This document shows positions 47,163 to 56,735 of a stretch of DNA of 64,000 bases, one piece after another. Position numbers and translations under genes: made by a program. The stretch is from Clavibacter nebraskensis NCPPB 2581 (GTDB taxonomy: Bacteria > Actinomycetota > Actinomycetes > Actinomycetales > Microbacteriaceae). The stretch spans positions 1,054,001-1,118,000 of the forward strand of contig NC_020891.1 of assembly GCF_000355695.1 (NCBI RefSeq), given 5' to 3'. The notes under the pieces were generated by a model that was not told where the DNA came from, made no database searches, and worked only from the letters and a program-made list of their open reading frames with translations. Positions within the stretch are counted from its first letter, which is position 1; the number at the start of each line of letters is the position of its first letter.

Positions 47163-47780
47163 TCAGCCCCGCGTCGAGCGGAGCCGCACGAGGTCGTCGA
47201 CCACGCGGATGAGCTCGTCGAGCGCCGCGTCGGCGGGCGCGGATCCGCCGAGCCAGGGCTGCAGCGCGCTGTTGTAGTAGAGGCCGTCGCCGATGAGGAG
47301 CACGGCGCGCGCCACGGCGGGGTCGCCCACGGCCTCGAGGATGACGGCGGCCCACTCATCCTGCAGGTGCGTGAGGGTGTCGCGGGCGCGCGGGTGGTTG
47401 CCCTGCGCGAGGCGGGAGGTCGCGACGTAGGCGCGGTCGAAGGGGGTGGCGGTCGAGAGCGATCCGCGGATCCAGCGGTCCACCGGCCCGCGCTCGGCCT
47501 GCCGGAGCCGCTCCACGTCCGCCTGCGCGAGCGCCGCCATGCGGGCGAGCAGACCGTCGACGAGCGCCTCCTTGCCGCCGAAGTGGTAGAGCAGCCCGCC
47601 CTTGGAGACGCCGGCCGCCGCGGCGACGGCCTCGAGCGTCGTGCCGCGCTCGCCCTGCTGCACGAGCAGCTCCTCGAAGGCGTCGAGGATGCGGTCGCGC
47701 GCGCCTCCGCCGGGGGAGGACGCCGGGTCGGGTCCGGCCTCGGGCGCGGGTGCGGGATCGTCGGACGGGGTGACGGGCAT
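47163..47780 (-). CDS. TetR-family regulator of the adjacent MFS exporter
   Basis: A 205-residue TetR protein. The helix-turn-helix is at about 28-72 (RILDAFEELLVQQGERGTTL then AAAAGVSKGGLLYHFGGKEAL); the rest is helical ligand domain. It is divergent from the DHA2-type MFS gene; an inverted repeat covers the intergenic promoter. A TACGCT hexamer ends 6 nt before its ATG, consistent with a leaderless message. Confidence 0.86.
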   Translation of the reverse strand: MPVTPSDDPAPAPEAGPDPASSPGGGARDRILDAFEELLVQQGERGTTLEAVAAAAGVSKGGLLYHFGGKEALVDGLLARMAALAQADVERLRQAERGPVDRWIRGSLSTATPFDRAYVATSRLAQGNHPRARDTLTHLQDEWAAVILEAVGDPAVARAVLLIGDGLYYNSALQPWLGGSAPADAALDELIRVVDDLVRLRSTRG

Positions 47781-47786
47781 GGATCC

Positions 47787-47792
47787 AGCGTA
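47787..47792 (-). promoter_or_regulatory. -10 hexamer TACGCT, leaderless promoter of tetR
   Basis: On the minus strand TACGCT ends 6 nt before the ATG at 47780; the gap is GGATCC. Confidence 0.45.
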
Positions 47793-47800
47793 GCGGCGCC

Positions 47801-47830
47801 TTGCCCGCTGTACCGACCGGACGGTACAGT
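47801..47830 (+). promoter_or_regulatory. MFS promoter with overlapping TetR operator
   Basis: TTGCCC (47801-47806) and TACAGT (47825-47830) are spaced 18 nt. Within and overlapping them lies CTGTACCG-n6-CGGTACAG (47808-47829), perfect 8 bp arms, the expected layout for TetR repression of the exporter. Confidence 0.68.
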
Positions 47831-47899
47831 GATGCCGGCCGCTCCGCGGCCCCGTCCGCGCACCCGCGCCGTCGCCCCACGACGTCAGGAAGCCCCGTC

Positions 47900-49441
47900 A
47901 TGTCCACGCCCCGCACCGCATCCGTCGCCGTGACCGCCGCCACCGGCCGCGCCGGGCGACGCCAGTGGGCGGCGCTCGTGGTGCTGATGCTGCCTGTGCT
48001 CCTCGTCTCCATCGACAACACGGTGCTGAGCTTCGCGATGCCGTCCATCGCGCGCGATCTCGAGCCGTCGGGTGCCGCTCAGCTCTGGGTCATCGACGCG
48101 TACCCGCTCGTGCTCGCCGGGCTCCTCGTCGCCATGGGCAACATGGGCGACCGCTACGGCCGCCGCCGCCTCCTCATGATCGGCACGGCCGGCTTCGGCC
48201 TCGTCTCCGCCCTCGCCGCGTTCGCGACCGATGCCTCGCAGCTCATCGTCGCGCGCGCCGCGCTCGGCTTCTTCGGCGCGATGCTCATGCCCTCTACGCT
48301 CTCGCTCCTGCGCTCGATCTTCACCGACCGGGAGCAGCGCCGCCTCGCCATCGCGATCTGGGCGTCAGGCTTCTCCGGCGGATCCGCGCTCGGCCCGCTC
48401 GTGGGCGGCGTGCTGCTCGAGCACTTCTGGTGGGGCTCCGTGTTCCTCGTGGCCGTGCCCGTGATGCTGCCGCTGCTCATCCTCACGCCCGTGCTCGTGC
48501 CGGAGTCGAAGGACCCGGCGCCGGGGCCGATCGACGGGATCGCGATCCTGCTGTCGCTGGCGACCGTCGCGCCCCTCGTCTACGCCATCAAGACGTTCGC
48601 GACCGAGGGCGTCACGCCGCTCGCGATCGCCGCGCCCGTCGTGGGCGTGGTCGCCGGCATCCTCTTCGTGCGCCGCATGTCCCGCGCGCGGAACCCCATG
48701 CTCGACGTCGCGCTCTTCCGCGAGCCGGTCTTCACGGGCGCGGTGCTCGTCAACCTGCTGAGCGTCGTCTCGCTCGTCGGCTTCCTCTTCTTCGTGACGC
48801 AGCACCTGCAGCTGGTCGCGGGCCTCGACCCGCTGGCCGCCGGGTTCGCGCTCATCCCGGGATCCGTGGTCGTCATCGTCTCCGGGCTCGTGATCGTGCC
48901 GATCGTGGCGCGCGCCCGCCCGTCGCGCGTCGTCGCGATCGCGCTGGCGCTCTCGGCGGCCGCCTACGTGATCCTCGCGGCCACGGGCCGGGACGCGTCC
49001 GTCGGCCTGCTGGTGTTCGCCTTCTGCCTGCTGGGTGCGGGCATCGGCGCGTCGCAGACCATCTCGAACGACCTGATCATCGCGGCCGTCCCGCCGGCGA
49101 AGGCGGGTGCGGCCTCCGCGGTGTCGGAGACGGCGTACGAGGTGGGCGCGGTGCTCGGCACGGCCGTGCTCGGCAGCATCCTCACGGCCAGCTACCGCAC
49201 GGGCCTCGCACTGCCGGCCGGCCTCTCCGAGGGCGACGCGTCCGCGGCGCGGGAGACGCTCGGGGGAGCGGTCTCGGTCGCCGAGCGCGTGCCGGCCCAC
49301 GTCGGGGCGGCGCTGCTCGAGTCGGCGCACCGGGCGTTCGACGGCGGCGTGGTGACGACGTCGATCATCGGCGCCCTGCTCATGGTCGGCGCGATCGTCA
49401 TCTCGCTCACGAGCCTGCGTCGCGCCAGCTCGCACGACTGA
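47900..49441 (+). CDS. MFS drug exporter, DHA2 (14-helix) family
   Basis: A 513-residue transporter with about 14 helices. The first helix LLVSIDNTVLSFAMPSIARDL carries the DHA2 motif D1, motif A is GDRYGRRRLLMIG, and motif C-like SGGSALGPLVGGVLLEHF marks a drug:H+ antiporter (QacA/SmvA/EmrB relatives). The ATG at 47900 has AGGAAG 7 nt upstream; the frame upstream is unlike the family. It is controlled by the divergent TetR through the operator at 47808-47829. The substrate is unknown. Confidence 0.88.
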   Translation: MSTPRTASVAVTAATGRAGRRQWAALVVLMLPVLLVSIDNTVLSFAMPSIARDLEPSGAAQLWVIDAYPLVLAGLLVAMGNMGDRYGRRRLLMIGTAGFGLVSALAAFATDASQLIVARAALGFFGAMLMPSTLSLLRSIFTDREQRRLAIAIWASGFSGGSALGPLVGGVLLEHFWWGSVFLVAVPVMLPLLILTPVLVPESKDPAPGPIDGIAILLSLATVAPLVYAIKTFATEGVTPLAIAAPVVGVVAGILFVRRMSRARNPMLDVALFREPVFTGAVLVNLLSVVSLVGFLFFVTQHLQLVAGLDPLAAGFALIPGSVVVIVSGLVIVPIVARARPSRVVAIALALSAAAYVILAATGRDASVGLLVFAFCLLGAGIGASQTISNDLIIAAVPPAKAGAASAVSETAYEVGAVLGTAVLGSILTASYRTGLALPAGLSEGDASAARETLGGAVSVAERVPAHVGAALLESAHRAFDGGVVTTSIIGALLMVGAIVISLTSLRRASSHD

Positions 49442-49466
49442 GCGGACGGATCAGCCCGCGGGCGGA

Positions 49467-49721
49467 TCAGACGACGTTGTCGTCGGAGCGCTCGCTGCGC
49501 GTGATGCGCTGGCCGGTCGCGGGGTCGATGCGCGTGCGCGTCTCGCTGACGGCCGTGCGGCGGCGGGCGAGGAGCGCGACGCCGATGATGATGACCAGCG
49601 CGCCGCCGCCCATGAGGATGTAGCCGACCAGCTGCAGGTCGACGCCCGGGACGGTGAGGTCGACGGCGAACGCGAGGATCGCGCCGACGATGACGAGGAA
49701 GATGCCGAGTCCGATGCTCAT
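49467..49721 (-). CDS. Small two-helix membrane protein (DUF6458-like)
   Basis: An 84-residue protein with two helices (about 3-21 and 30-52) around the segment FAVDLTVPGVDLQLVG, and a hydrophilic C-terminus (RIDPATGQRITRSERSDD). This pattern matches a small conserved actinobacterial family that I associate with DUF6458; function is unknown. GAAGGA precedes the ATG at 49721. Confidence 0.75.
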   Translation of the reverse strand: MSIGLGIFLVIVGAILAFAVDLTVPGVDLQLVGYILMGGGALVIIIGVALLARRRTAVSETRTRIDPATGQRITRSERSDDNVV

Positions 49722-49836
49722 GGGGGGTCCTTCGGGTCCTGCCCGTCGGAGGCGCCGGGTGGATCCACCGTAGCGCGCGGGTGCCCGCGGCGGACGGGTA
49801 ACCTGGCCCGACACCCCACCGAGCCTGGGAGGATCC

Positions 49837-50904
49837 ATGCCCCGCACCATCTCGCTCGCCGTCGTCCCCGGGGACGGCATCGGTCCGGAGGTCGTCCACG
49901 AGGCCCTCCGCGTGCTCCGGGAGGCGGTGCCCGCGGACGTGTCGCTCGACACCACGCAGTACCCGTTCGGCGCCGGCCACTACCTCGAGACGGGCGAGAT
50001 CCTCACCGACTCCGACCTCGCCGCCCTCGCGCAGCACGACGCGATCCTGCTCGGCGCGGTCGGCGGCGACCCGCGCGACGCGCGCCTCGCCGGCGGCATC
50101 ATCGAGCGCGGCCTGCTGCTCAAGCTCCGGTTCGCGTTCGACCACTACATCAACCTGCGGCCCACCACGCTGCTGCCCGGCGTCGCCTCGCCGCTCGCCG
50201 CGCCCGGGGAGGTCGACTTCGTGGTCGTCCGCGAGGGCACCGAGGGCCCGTACGCGGGCAACGGCGGCGTGCTGCGCCGCGGCACCGAGCACGAGATCGC
50301 GACCGAGGTGTCCGTGAACACGGCGCACAGCGTGGAGCGCACCGTGCGGTTCGCGTTCGAGCTGGCGGAGAAGCGCGACCGCAAGCGCGTCACCCTCGTG
50401 CACAAGACCAACGTGCTGACCTTCGCCGGATCCCTCTGGCAGCGCACCGTCGACCGCATCGCCGCCGAGCACCCGGGCGTCACGGTCGACTACCTGCACG
50501 TCGACGCCACGATGATCTTCCTCGTCACCGACCCGTCGCGCTTCGACGTCATCGTCTCGGACAACCTGTTCGGCGACATCATCACCGACCTCGCCGCCGC
50601 GATCTCGGGCGGCATCGGCCTCGCCGCGTCGGGCAACGTCAACCCCACGGGCGCGTTCCCGAGCATGTTCGAGCCGGTGCACGGATCCGCGCCCGACATC
50701 GCCGGCCAGCAGAAGGCCGACCCGACCGCGGCGATCCTCTCGGTCGCGCTCCTGCTCGACCACCTGGGCCTCCCCGAGGCGTCCGCGCGCGTCACGGCCG
50801 CGGTCTCCGCCGACCTCGCCGCGCGCGCCGCGGGCGACACCGCACCCCGATCCACCGTGGAGGTCGGCGACGCCGTCATCCGCGCCCTCTCCACGAACCA
50901 CTGA
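49837..50904 (+). CDS. leuB: 3-isopropylmalate dehydrogenase
   Basis: A 355-residue beta-decarboxylating dehydrogenase of leucine synthesis. It has [11 protein letters not shown], the substrate-site arginines in [11 protein letters not shown], the Lys in VHKTNVLTF, and the Mg2+/NAD signature [28 protein letters not shown] precedes the ATG; a TAACCT hexamer near 49800 is a possible -10. ilvE follows after 8 nt, so leucine synthesis and final transamination are co-transcribed. Confidence 0.95.
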   Translation: MPRTISLAVVPGDGIGPEVVHEALRVLREAVPADVSLDTTQYPFGAGHYLETGEILTDSDLAALAQHDAILLGAVGGDPRDARLAGGIIERGLLLKLRFAFDHYINLRPTTLLPGVASPLAAPGEVDFVVVREGTEGPYAGNGGVLRRGTEHEIATEVSVNTAHSVERTVRFAFELAEKRDRKRVTLVHKTNVLTFAGSLWQRTVDRIAAEHPGVTVDYLHVDATMIFLVTDPSRFDVIVSDNLFGDIITDLAAAISGGIGLAASGNVNPTGAFPSMFEPVHGSAPDIAGQQKADPTAAILSVALLLDHLGLPEASARVTAAVSADLAARAAGDTAPRSTVEVGDAVIRALSTNH

Positions 50905-50912
50905 AGGAGCCC

Positions 50913-52058
50913 ATGAGCACCACCAGCAGCACAGCCTCCACCAGCAGCACAGCCACCACCACCGGCACCGCCTTCCCCCTGTTCTTCGAGCAGACCCCGT
51001 CGGAGACCGCCCGCGCCGACGCCGAGCGGGAGGCGATCCTCGCCGACCCGGGCTTCGGCAAGCACTTCACGGACCACATGGTCCAGATCGACTGGACGCT
51101 CGACGCCGGCTGGCACGACGCGCGCGTCGTCCCGTACGGGCCGCTGCAGCTGGATCCGGCCGCGAGCGTGCTGCACTACGGCCAAGAGATCTTCGAGGGG
51201 ATGAAGGCGTACCGCCACGCCGACGGATCCGTGTGGACCTTCCGCCCCGACCGCAACGCCGCCCGCCTCCAGCGCTCGGCCCGCCGCCTCGCGCTGCCGG
51301 AGCTGCCCACCGAGGACTTCGTCGAGTCCGTGCGGCAGCTCGTGCGCGCCGACCTCGGCTGGGTGCCGACGGCCGCGGAGCAGAGCCTCTACCTCCGTCC
51401 GTTCATGATCGCCAACGAGAGCTTCCTCGGCGTCCGCGCCGCCCAGCGCGTGGGCTACTACGTCATCGCGAGCCCCGCGGGCGCGTACTTCACGGGCGGT
51501 GTGGCGCCGGTGTCCATCTGGCTGTCCACGCAGTACTCCCGCGCGGGCAAGGGCGGCACGGGCGCCGCGAAGTGCGGCGGCAACTACGCCGCGTCGCTCC
51601 TGCCGCAGGCCGAGGCCGCGTCGCACGGCTGCGCGCAGGTGCTCTTCCTCGACTCCGAGGAGGGCCGCTACCTCGAGGAGCTCGGCGGCATGAACATCGT
51701 GCTGGTGTACAAGGACGGCCGCCTGGTCACGCCCGACTCGGAGAGCATCCTCGAGGGCATCACGCGCGACTCGATCCTCGAGCTCGCGCGCGACCGCGGC
51801 CTCACGGTCGAGAAGCGCCGCGTGGAGCTGTCGGAGTGGGTCGACGGCGTCGCGTCGGGCGAGATCACCGAGGTGTTCGCGTGCGGCACGGCGGCGGTCA
51901 TCACGCCGATCGGCCGCCTGATGGGCGAGGGCCTCGATGTGGGCGACATCGACGCGCCCGCGGGCGAGCTGACGATGTCGCTGCGCCAGGAGCTCACCGA
52001 CATCCAGTACGGCCGCGTCCCCGACCGCCACGGCTGGCTCACGCGCCTCGACGCGTAG
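50913..52058 (+). CDS. ilvE: Branched-chain amino acid aminotransferase
   Basis: A 381-residue fold-type IV PLP enzyme, final step of Val/Leu/Ile synthesis. The PLP lysine is K220 in GAAKCGGNYAASL. Other family segments are YGQEIFEGMKAYR, LYLRPFMIA and the phosphate cup ACGTAAVI. AAGGAG precedes the ATG. The N-terminus is a Ser/Thr run encoded by an 18 nt tandem repeat (50921-50936 and 50939-50954) using ACA codons rare in this genome; it is probably disordered. Confidence 0.95.
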   Translation: MSTTSSTASTSSTATTTGTAFPLFFEQTPSETARADAEREAILADPGFGKHFTDHMVQIDWTLDAGWHDARVVPYGPLQLDPAASVLHYGQEIFEGMKAYRHADGSVWTFRPDRNAARLQRSARRLALPELPTEDFVESVRQLVRADLGWVPTAAEQSLYLRPFMIANESFLGVRAAQRVGYYVIASPAGAYFTGGVAPVSIWLSTQYSRAGKGGTGAAKCGGNYAASLLPQAEAASHGCAQVLFLDSEEGRYLEELGGMNIVLVYKDGRLVTPDSESILEGITRDSILELARDRGLTVEKRRVELSEWVDGVASGEITEVFACGTAAVITPIGRLMGEGLDVGDIDAPAGELTMSLRQELTDIQYGRVPDRHGWLTRLDA

Positions 52059-52067
52059 GGGCCTCCT

Positions 52068-52096
52068 CGTGCCGGCGGCCGCGCGCCGCCGGCACG
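52068..52096 (+). terminator. Hairpin terminator after ilvE
   Basis: A perfect 11 bp stem (52068-52078 with 52086-52096) with a 7 nt loop lies 9 nt past the ilvE stop. Confidence 0.6.
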
Positions 52097-52098
52097 GC

Positions 52099-52104
52099 TA
52101 GGGT
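52099..52104 (+). promoter_or_regulatory. -10 hexamer TAGGGT, leaderless promoter
   Basis: TAGGGT starts 2 nt after the ilvE terminator and ends 7 nt before the GTG at 52112. Confidence 0.48.
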
Positions 52105-52111
52105 CGTCAGC

Positions 52112-52885
52112 GTGAAGATCGCGCGTTTCAGCACCGGTGACGACCCCCGCTTCGGCATCCTCGACGAGGAGGAGGGCCACCTGGTCGTCCTCACCGGCGA
52201 CCCCATGTTCAGCGGCTACCAGACCACGGGGGAGCGCGTGCCGCTCGCCGACGCGCGGCTGCTCGCCCCGGTGATCCCGCGCTCCAAGGTCGTCGCGGTG
52301 GGTCGCAACTACGCGGCGCACGCGGCCGAGCACGGCAGCGAGGCGCCCACCACGCCGCTCATCTTCCTCAAGCCCAACACCTCCGTCATCGGCCCCGACG
52401 ACGCGATCCGCCTCCCCGCCGACAGTCAGCGGGTCGAGCACGAGGGCGAGCTCGCGGTGGTCATCGGCCGGATCACGCGCGACGTGTCCGTCGAGGACGC
52501 GCGCCGGTCGATCTTCGGCTACACGATCGGCAACGACGTCACCGCCCGCGACATCCAGCACTCCGAGAGCCAGTGGGCGCGCGCCAAGGGCTACGACACC
52601 TTCTGCCCGCTCGGCCCGGTCATCGAGACCGAGGGCTCGTTCGAGGACGCGCTCATCGAGACCCGCGTGGACGGCGAGCTCCGCCAGTCCGGCCGCACGA
52701 GCGAGATGGTGCACTCGGTGCCCGAGCTCATCGCGTTCGCGTCGCGCGTGTGGACCCTGCTGCCCGGCGACGTGATCCTCACGGGCACGCCCGCGGGCGT
52801 CGGCCCCTTCACCGACGGCCAGGTCGTCGAGGTGTCGATCGAGGGGATCGGCACGCTCTCCAACCCCGCGCGCGCCCGCGCCTGA
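52112..52885 (+). CDS. Fumarylacetoacetate hydrolase (FAH) family protein
   Basis: A 257-residue single FAH domain. Metal-binding segments are HEGELAVVIGR and the DIQ in NDVTARDIQHSESQWARAKG; the C-terminal active-site turn GDVILTGTPAGVGP is intact. Members hydrolyse or decarboxylate beta-diketo acids (fumarylpyruvate, acylpyruvates, oxaloacetate). The exact substrate is unknown; an acylpyruvase-type role is most common for this size. The next gene starts 2 nt after its stop. Confidence 0.88.
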   Translation: MKIARFSTGDDPRFGILDEEEGHLVVLTGDPMFSGYQTTGERVPLADARLLAPVIPRSKVVAVGRNYAAHAAEHGSEAPTTPLIFLKPNTSVIGPDDAIRLPADSQRVEHEGELAVVIGRITRDVSVEDARRSIFGYTIGNDVTARDIQHSESQWARAKGYDTFCPLGPVIETEGSFEDALIETRVDGELRQSGRTSEMVHSVPELIAFASRVWTLLPGDVILTGTPAGVGPFTDGQVVEVSIEGIGTLSNPARARA

Positions 52886-52887
52886 CC

Positions 52888-53652
52888 GTGATCCGCCCCG
52901 GTCGTCTGGCGCGCGTCGCGCTGGCGGTCGCGGCGGTGGCGCTGCTCTCGGGCTGCGTGTACGACGTGTCCGACTACGGGTTGGAGACGCCGGGTGCATC
53001 CGCGCCGCCCTCCGCGGGTCCGACCGCGTCGCCGACCCCGGGCGCCGCGGAGCTCGGCCTGCCGGCGGGCTGCACGCCCGCCGACCTCTCGATCGACTGG
53101 GCGGAGCCCGAGGCCGGACCCGCGGACGAGCTGCTCGCCGTGCGGGTGATGCAGGTGCGGATCCCGAGCGCGGGGGAGCAGCCGGGCCTCGGATCCACGA
53201 CCCAGCGCGTGACGCGGAACGACGTCGCGCTGCGGCCGGCGCTCCGCTTGGAGCTCGACGAGAGGGACGGATCAGCGACGCCAGTGGCGGACAGCCTCGT
53301 GCCGACGGACGCCTGGGCCGCGTTCCTCGGCGCGGACCTCCGCGACCGCGACCTGGTCGGGCCGCGGTTCGGGCGTCCCCTGCAGATCACCTCGTTCGAT
53401 CCCGTGCTCGACCGCGAGGCCCGCTACGTGATCGGGTACCTGGGCTCCGCGCAGTCCGCGCACGTCACCGTGACGGGCTGCGACGGCGGCTTCCGCGGAT
53501 CCGGCACGCTCGAGGGGCTGGACCCGACGCGGTCCGCCGGCGCCGTCCTCCTCGAGTGCGGCGTGCCGCCCGGCGACCAGTACGACCGGTGGGACCTGCT
53601 CGAGCCGTACTGCGCCGACGGCGCCGCGGGGGCGGCGGGCAGCGAGCCCTAG
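52888..53652 (+). CDS. Secreted lipoprotein, unknown function
   Basis: A 254-residue predicted lipoprotein: an Arg-containing n-region, a hydrophobic core and lipobox LLSGC with C23. A Ser/Pro/Thr linker (about 35-55) leads to a mainly beta domain (about 60-240) with several cysteines ([24 protein letters not shown]) likely to form disulfides. The GTG lies 2 nt after the FAH stop. It is probably co-transcribed with the FAH gene. I do not recognise a family. Confidence 0.72.
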   Translation: MIRPGRLARVALAVAAVALLSGCVYDVSDYGLETPGASAPPSAGPTASPTPGAAELGLPAGCTPADLSIDWAEPEAGPADELLAVRVMQVRIPSAGEQPGLGSTTQRVTRNDVALRPALRLELDERDGSATPVADSLVPTDAWAAFLGADLRDRDLVGPRFGRPLQITSFDPVLDREARYVIGYLGSAQSAHVTVTGCDGGFRGSGTLEGLDPTRSAGAVLLECGVPPGDQYDRWDLLEPYCADGAAGAAGSEP

Positions 53653-53655
53653 AAT
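53650..53655 (+). promoter_or_regulatory. -10 hexamer TAGAAT, gltX promoter
   Basis: TAGAAT overlaps the stop of the lipoprotein gene and ends 10 nt before the gltX ATG; CAGG in the gap is a minimal ribosome site. Confidence 0.48.
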
Positions 53656-53665
53656 CGTCAGCAGG

Positions 53666-55186
53666 ATGACTGACGCAACGACCCACCCCGTGACCACCGC
53701 TTCCGGCACCGACGTCCGCGTCCGGTTCTGTCCGTCCCCGACCGGGACGCCGCACGTGGGGCTCATCCGCACGGCGCTCTTCAACTGGGCCTACGCGCGC
53801 CACACGGGCGGCAAGCTCGTCTTCCGCGTCGAGGACACCGACGCCGCGCGCGACAGCGAGGAGAGCTACGAGCAGCTCATCGAGGCGCTCCGCTGGCTCG
53901 AGATCGACTGGGACGAGGGCGAGGGAGTCGGCGGACCGCACGCGCCGTACCGCCAGTCGCAGCGCACCGACCTCTACCTCGACGTCATCGCGAAGCTCAC
54001 GGCGTCCGGCCACCTCTACGAGAGCTACGCGACGGCCGAGGAGATCGAGGCGCGCAACCGCGCCGCCGGCCGGGACCCGAAGATGGGCTACGATAACTTC
54101 GAGCGCGACCTCACCGAGGCCGAGCGCCAGGCGTTCCGCGACGAGGGCCGCTCGCCCGCGCTCCGCCTCCGCGTGCCGGACACCGACCTCTCGTTCGACG
54201 ACCTCGTGCGCGGCACGGTCACGTTCCCGGCCGGGTCCTTCCCCGACTTCGTGCTCGTGCGCCCGAACGGTGCCCCGCTCTACACGCTCGTGAACCCCGT
54301 CGACGACGCGCTCATGGGGATCACCCACGTGCTGCGCGGCGAGGACCTGCTCTCGTCGACGCCCCGGCAGATCGCGCTCTACCACGCGCTCATCGACATC
54401 GGCGTGGCCGACGCCATCCCGCGCTTCGGCCACCTGCCGTACGTGATGGGGGAGGGCAACAAGAAGCTCTCCAAGCGCGACCCCGAGTCGAACCTGTTCC
54501 ACCACCGCGACCGCGGCTTCATCCCCGAGGGCCTCATCAACTACCTGGCGCTGCTCGGCTGGTCGCTCACGCACGACCGCGACGTGTTCTCGCGGATGGA
54601 GATGGTCACCGCGTTCGACGTCGCCGACGTGACGCCCGCCCCGGCGCGCTTCGACCTCAAGAAGGCGGAGTCGCTGAACGGCGACCACATCCGCCTCCTC
54701 GCGCTCGACGACTTCGCCCAGCGCCTCGTGCCGTACCTGCAGGCGGCGGGCGTCGTCGGCGCCGAGCTGACGCACGACGAGCAGCGCATGCTCGACGCCG
54801 CCGCGCCGCTGGTGCAGGAGCGGATGCAGCTCCTCGGCGAGGCGCCCGACCTGCTGTCGTTCGTCTTCACCACGGCCGACGCGCTGCCCTACGACGACGC
54901 GGCCGTCCAGGCGCTCAAGGACGACGCCCCCGAGGTGCTCGCCGCCTCGCGCGGCGCGCTCGCCGGGGTACCGCACACGCAGTGGGACATCGACCTCGTG
55001 CAGGAGGTGCTGCAGAACACGCTCATCACCGGCATGGGCATGAAGCCGCGCCTCGCCTACGGGCCGCTGCGCGTGGGCGTCTCCGGGCGCCGGATCTCGC
55101 CGCCGCTGTTCGAGTCGATGGTGCTGCTCGGCAAGGACGAGACCCTCGCGCGCCTCGACCGCCTCGCGGGGAGGCTCGGTGCCTGA
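53666..55186 (+). CDS. gltX: Glutamyl-tRNA synthetase
   Basis: A 506-residue class I synthetase. The HIGH motif reads PHVG (29-32, within [11 protein letters not shown]) and the KMSKS loop KLSKR (268-272). Other family segments are [15 protein letters not shown] and [13 protein letters not shown]. Actinobacteria generally lack a separate glutaminyl enzyme, so GltX is expected to charge both tRNA-Glu and tRNA-Gln before amidation by GatCAB. It lies 1 kb from tRNA-Gln and overlaps the next gene by 8 nt. Confidence 0.96.
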   Translation: MTDATTHPVTTASGTDVRVRFCPSPTGTPHVGLIRTALFNWAYARHTGGKLVFRVEDTDAARDSEESYEQLIEALRWLEIDWDEGEGVGGPHAPYRQSQRTDLYLDVIAKLTASGHLYESYATAEEIEARNRAAGRDPKMGYDNFERDLTEAERQAFRDEGRSPALRLRVPDTDLSFDDLVRGTVTFPAGSFPDFVLVRPNGAPLYTLVNPVDDALMGITHVLRGEDLLSSTPRQIALYHALIDIGVADAIPRFGHLPYVMGEGNKKLSKRDPESNLFHHRDRGFIPEGLINYLALLGWSLTHDRDVFSRMEMVTAFDVADVTPAPARFDLKKAESLNGDHIRLLALDDFAQRLVPYLQAAGVVGAELTHDEQRMLDAAAPLVQERMQLLGEAPDLLSFVFTTADALPYDDAAVQALKDDAPEVLAASRGALAGVPHTQWDIDLVQEVLQNTLITGMGMKPRLAYGPLRVGVSGRRISPPLFESMVLLGKDETLARLDRLAGRLGA

Positions 55187-56129
55187 CGACGCGGTCGCGG
55201 GATCCACCGCGACCGGCGACTCCTACGACGTCGTCGTCATCGGCGCGGGACCGGCGGGCCTGTCCGCCGCGCTGAACCTCGTGCGCGCCCGCCGCCGCAC
55301 GCTCGTGCTCGACAGCAGCCGCCCGCGCAACGCCGCGACCCTCATGTCGCACGGCTTCGTGACGCGCGACGGGATCTCGCCGCTCGAGCTCCGCAAGCTC
55401 GGCCAGGTCGAGGTGGAAGGATACGACGAGGGCGAGTTCCAGCTCGCGGTCGTGCAGTCCGCGGAGCCGTCCCCAGGTGGCTTCACCATCCGCGCGAAGG
55501 GCGTGCGCCGCGCGCCCGACCGCGAGGTGCACGCGCGCCGGATCCTCATCGCCACGGGCCTCGTGGAGACTCTGCCCGACTTGCCGAGCATCCGCGCCTA
55601 CTACGGCACCGCCGTGCACAGCTGCATGGAGTGCGACGGCTACGAGAAGGCCGACGAGCCGCTCTTCCTCATCGGCGAGACGGACGACCTCGTGGAGCGC
55701 GCGCTGCTGCTCTCGCAGTGGTCGCGCGACATCATCGTCTTCACCAACGGCGTCGCCGAGATCGACGAGGCGGGGGAGCGCGGGCTCGCGTCCCTCGGCA
55801 TCCGCGTCGACCGCCGTCCCGTCGCCGACATCGAGGGCGAGCGCGCGGTCGTCACCGGCGTCCGGATGCAGGACGGCTCGGTCGTCCCGCGCACAGGAGG
55901 CTTCGTGCGCCCCCGCTATTCGACCGCGCTCGACTTCCTCTCGGGGCTCGATCTCGACACGGACGACGACGGTCACTTCGCCGTCGACGCCGAGGGCCGC
56001 ACCTCGCACGCGGGCGTCTACGCGGCGGGCGACAGCTCGCAGCCGGGCCCCCAGCAGCTGATCATCGCGGCCGGGTTCGGGGCGCGCGCGGCCAGCGCGA
56101 TCAACCGGGACCTGCTGCCCGTGATCTGA
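55179..56129 (+). CDS. Thioredoxin-reductase-like FAD/NAD(P) oxidoreductase
   Basis: A 316-residue two-dinucleotide-domain flavoprotein. The FAD motif [19 protein letters not shown] is at about 19-37, the redox pair CMEC (in [11 protein letters not shown], about 149-152) matches the CxxC of thioredoxin reductases, and the C-terminal FAD motif is [21 protein letters not shown]. The second nucleotide site ([12 protein letters not shown]) is divergent from GxGxxA, so NADPH use is uncertain. The GTG overlaps gltX by 8 nt. It may be a thioredoxin reductase paralogue acting on another disulfide partner. Confidence 0.85.
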   Translation: MPDDAVAGSTATGDSYDVVVIGAGPAGLSAALNLVRARRRTLVLDSSRPRNAATLMSHGFVTRDGISPLELRKLGQVEVEGYDEGEFQLAVVQSAEPSPGGFTIRAKGVRRAPDREVHARRILIATGLVETLPDLPSIRAYYGTAVHSCMECDGYEKADEPLFLIGETDDLVERALLLSQWSRDIIVFTNGVAEIDEAGERGLASLGIRVDRRPVADIEGERAVVTGVRMQDGSVVPRTGGFVRPRYSTALDFLSGLDLDTDDDGHFAVDAEGRTSHAGVYAAGDSSQPGPQQLIIAAGFGARAASAINRDLLPVI

Positions 56130-56158
56130 CGCGAGGGGCCCATGGCGCGCGCGCCGGT

Positions 56159-56188
56159 TTGGCGCGGATCCGGCCGATGGGCTACACT
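56159..56188 (+). promoter_or_regulatory. Promoter of tRNA-Gln
   Basis: TTGGCG (56159-56164) and TACACT (56183-56188) are spaced 18 nt and lie 29 nt before the tRNA. Confidence 0.65.
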
Positions 56189-56217
56189 CGACGAGGCCCG
56201 ATCGCGCATCGGGGCCT

Positions 56218-56289
56218 TGGGGTATGGTGTAATTGGCAACACGGAAGATTCTGATTCTTTTGTTCTTGGTTCGAGTCCAGGTACCCCAG
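56218..56289 (+). tRNA. tRNA-Gln (anticodon CTG), no encoded CCA
   Basis: Acceptor TGGGGTA/TACCCCA is perfect. The anticodon loop TTCTGAT gives CTG, and the T-arm has GGTTCGAGTCC. The discriminator is G; the following bases are not CCA. Confidence 0.94.
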
Positions 56290-56311
56290 CACTGAGATAG
56301 CAGGAAATGAC

Positions 56312-56340
56312 AGGCCCGGTCATCCGGGCCTTTTCCTTTT
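56312..56340 (+). terminator. Rho-independent terminator after tRNA-Gln
   Basis: A perfect 8 bp stem AGGCCCGG/CCGGGCCT (56312-56319 with 56324-56331), loop TCAT, followed by a T-rich run. It is the clearest classical terminator of the window. Confidence 0.88.
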
Positions 56341-56471
56341 CCCGGATCATCTCCGAGCTTGCGGTTCGGAGGCGTCCCGTCCCCGGCTCCGCGTGCGGGT
56401 CAGGCGGCCCGGCGCATTCCGTCCACTGGCGCCCCTCGACACCGGATCGACCTGCGTATCACGTTAATCGC

Positions 56472-56735
56472 ATGACAGGCGACGAGACCATCGACGGCGT
56501 GCCCGTGACGGAGGAGCAGATCCAGGCGTGGGCTGATGAGGCCGAGGCCGGGTACGACGTGGACACCCTCAGGACGCGAGGTCGCGGCCGTCCCGGGCGC
56601 GGAGCGCGACCCTCTCAGGTCGTCGCCGTGCGGCTGACCGATGACGAGCTCGCCGCGGTGGACGCGCGAGCGGCGCGCGAGGGCACGTCGCGATCCGAGG
56701 TGATCCGGCAGGCCCTCCACGACTCCGCGGCGTGA
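56472..56735 (+). CDS. Ribbon-helix-helix protein, candidate antitoxin
   Basis: An 87-residue protein. The C-terminal half is a CopG/MetJ-type ribbon-helix-helix (SQVVAVRLTDDELAAVDARA then REGTSRSEVIRQALHD, about 50-85). The N-terminal half is acidic (TIDGVPVTEEQIQAWADEAE) and is followed by a basic hinge (RTRGRGRPGRGARP). This antitoxin layout, with a DNA-binding domain and a separate toxin-neutralising arm, and the 4 nt overlap with the next small gene suggest a type II toxin-antitoxin operon. The start is the ATG at 56472; the longer upstream frame crosses the tRNA-Gln terminator. Confidence 0.82.
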   Translation: MTGDETIDGVPVTEEQIQAWADEAEAGYDVDTLRTRGRGRPGRGARPSQVVAVRLTDDELAAVDARAAREGTSRSEVIRQALHDSAA

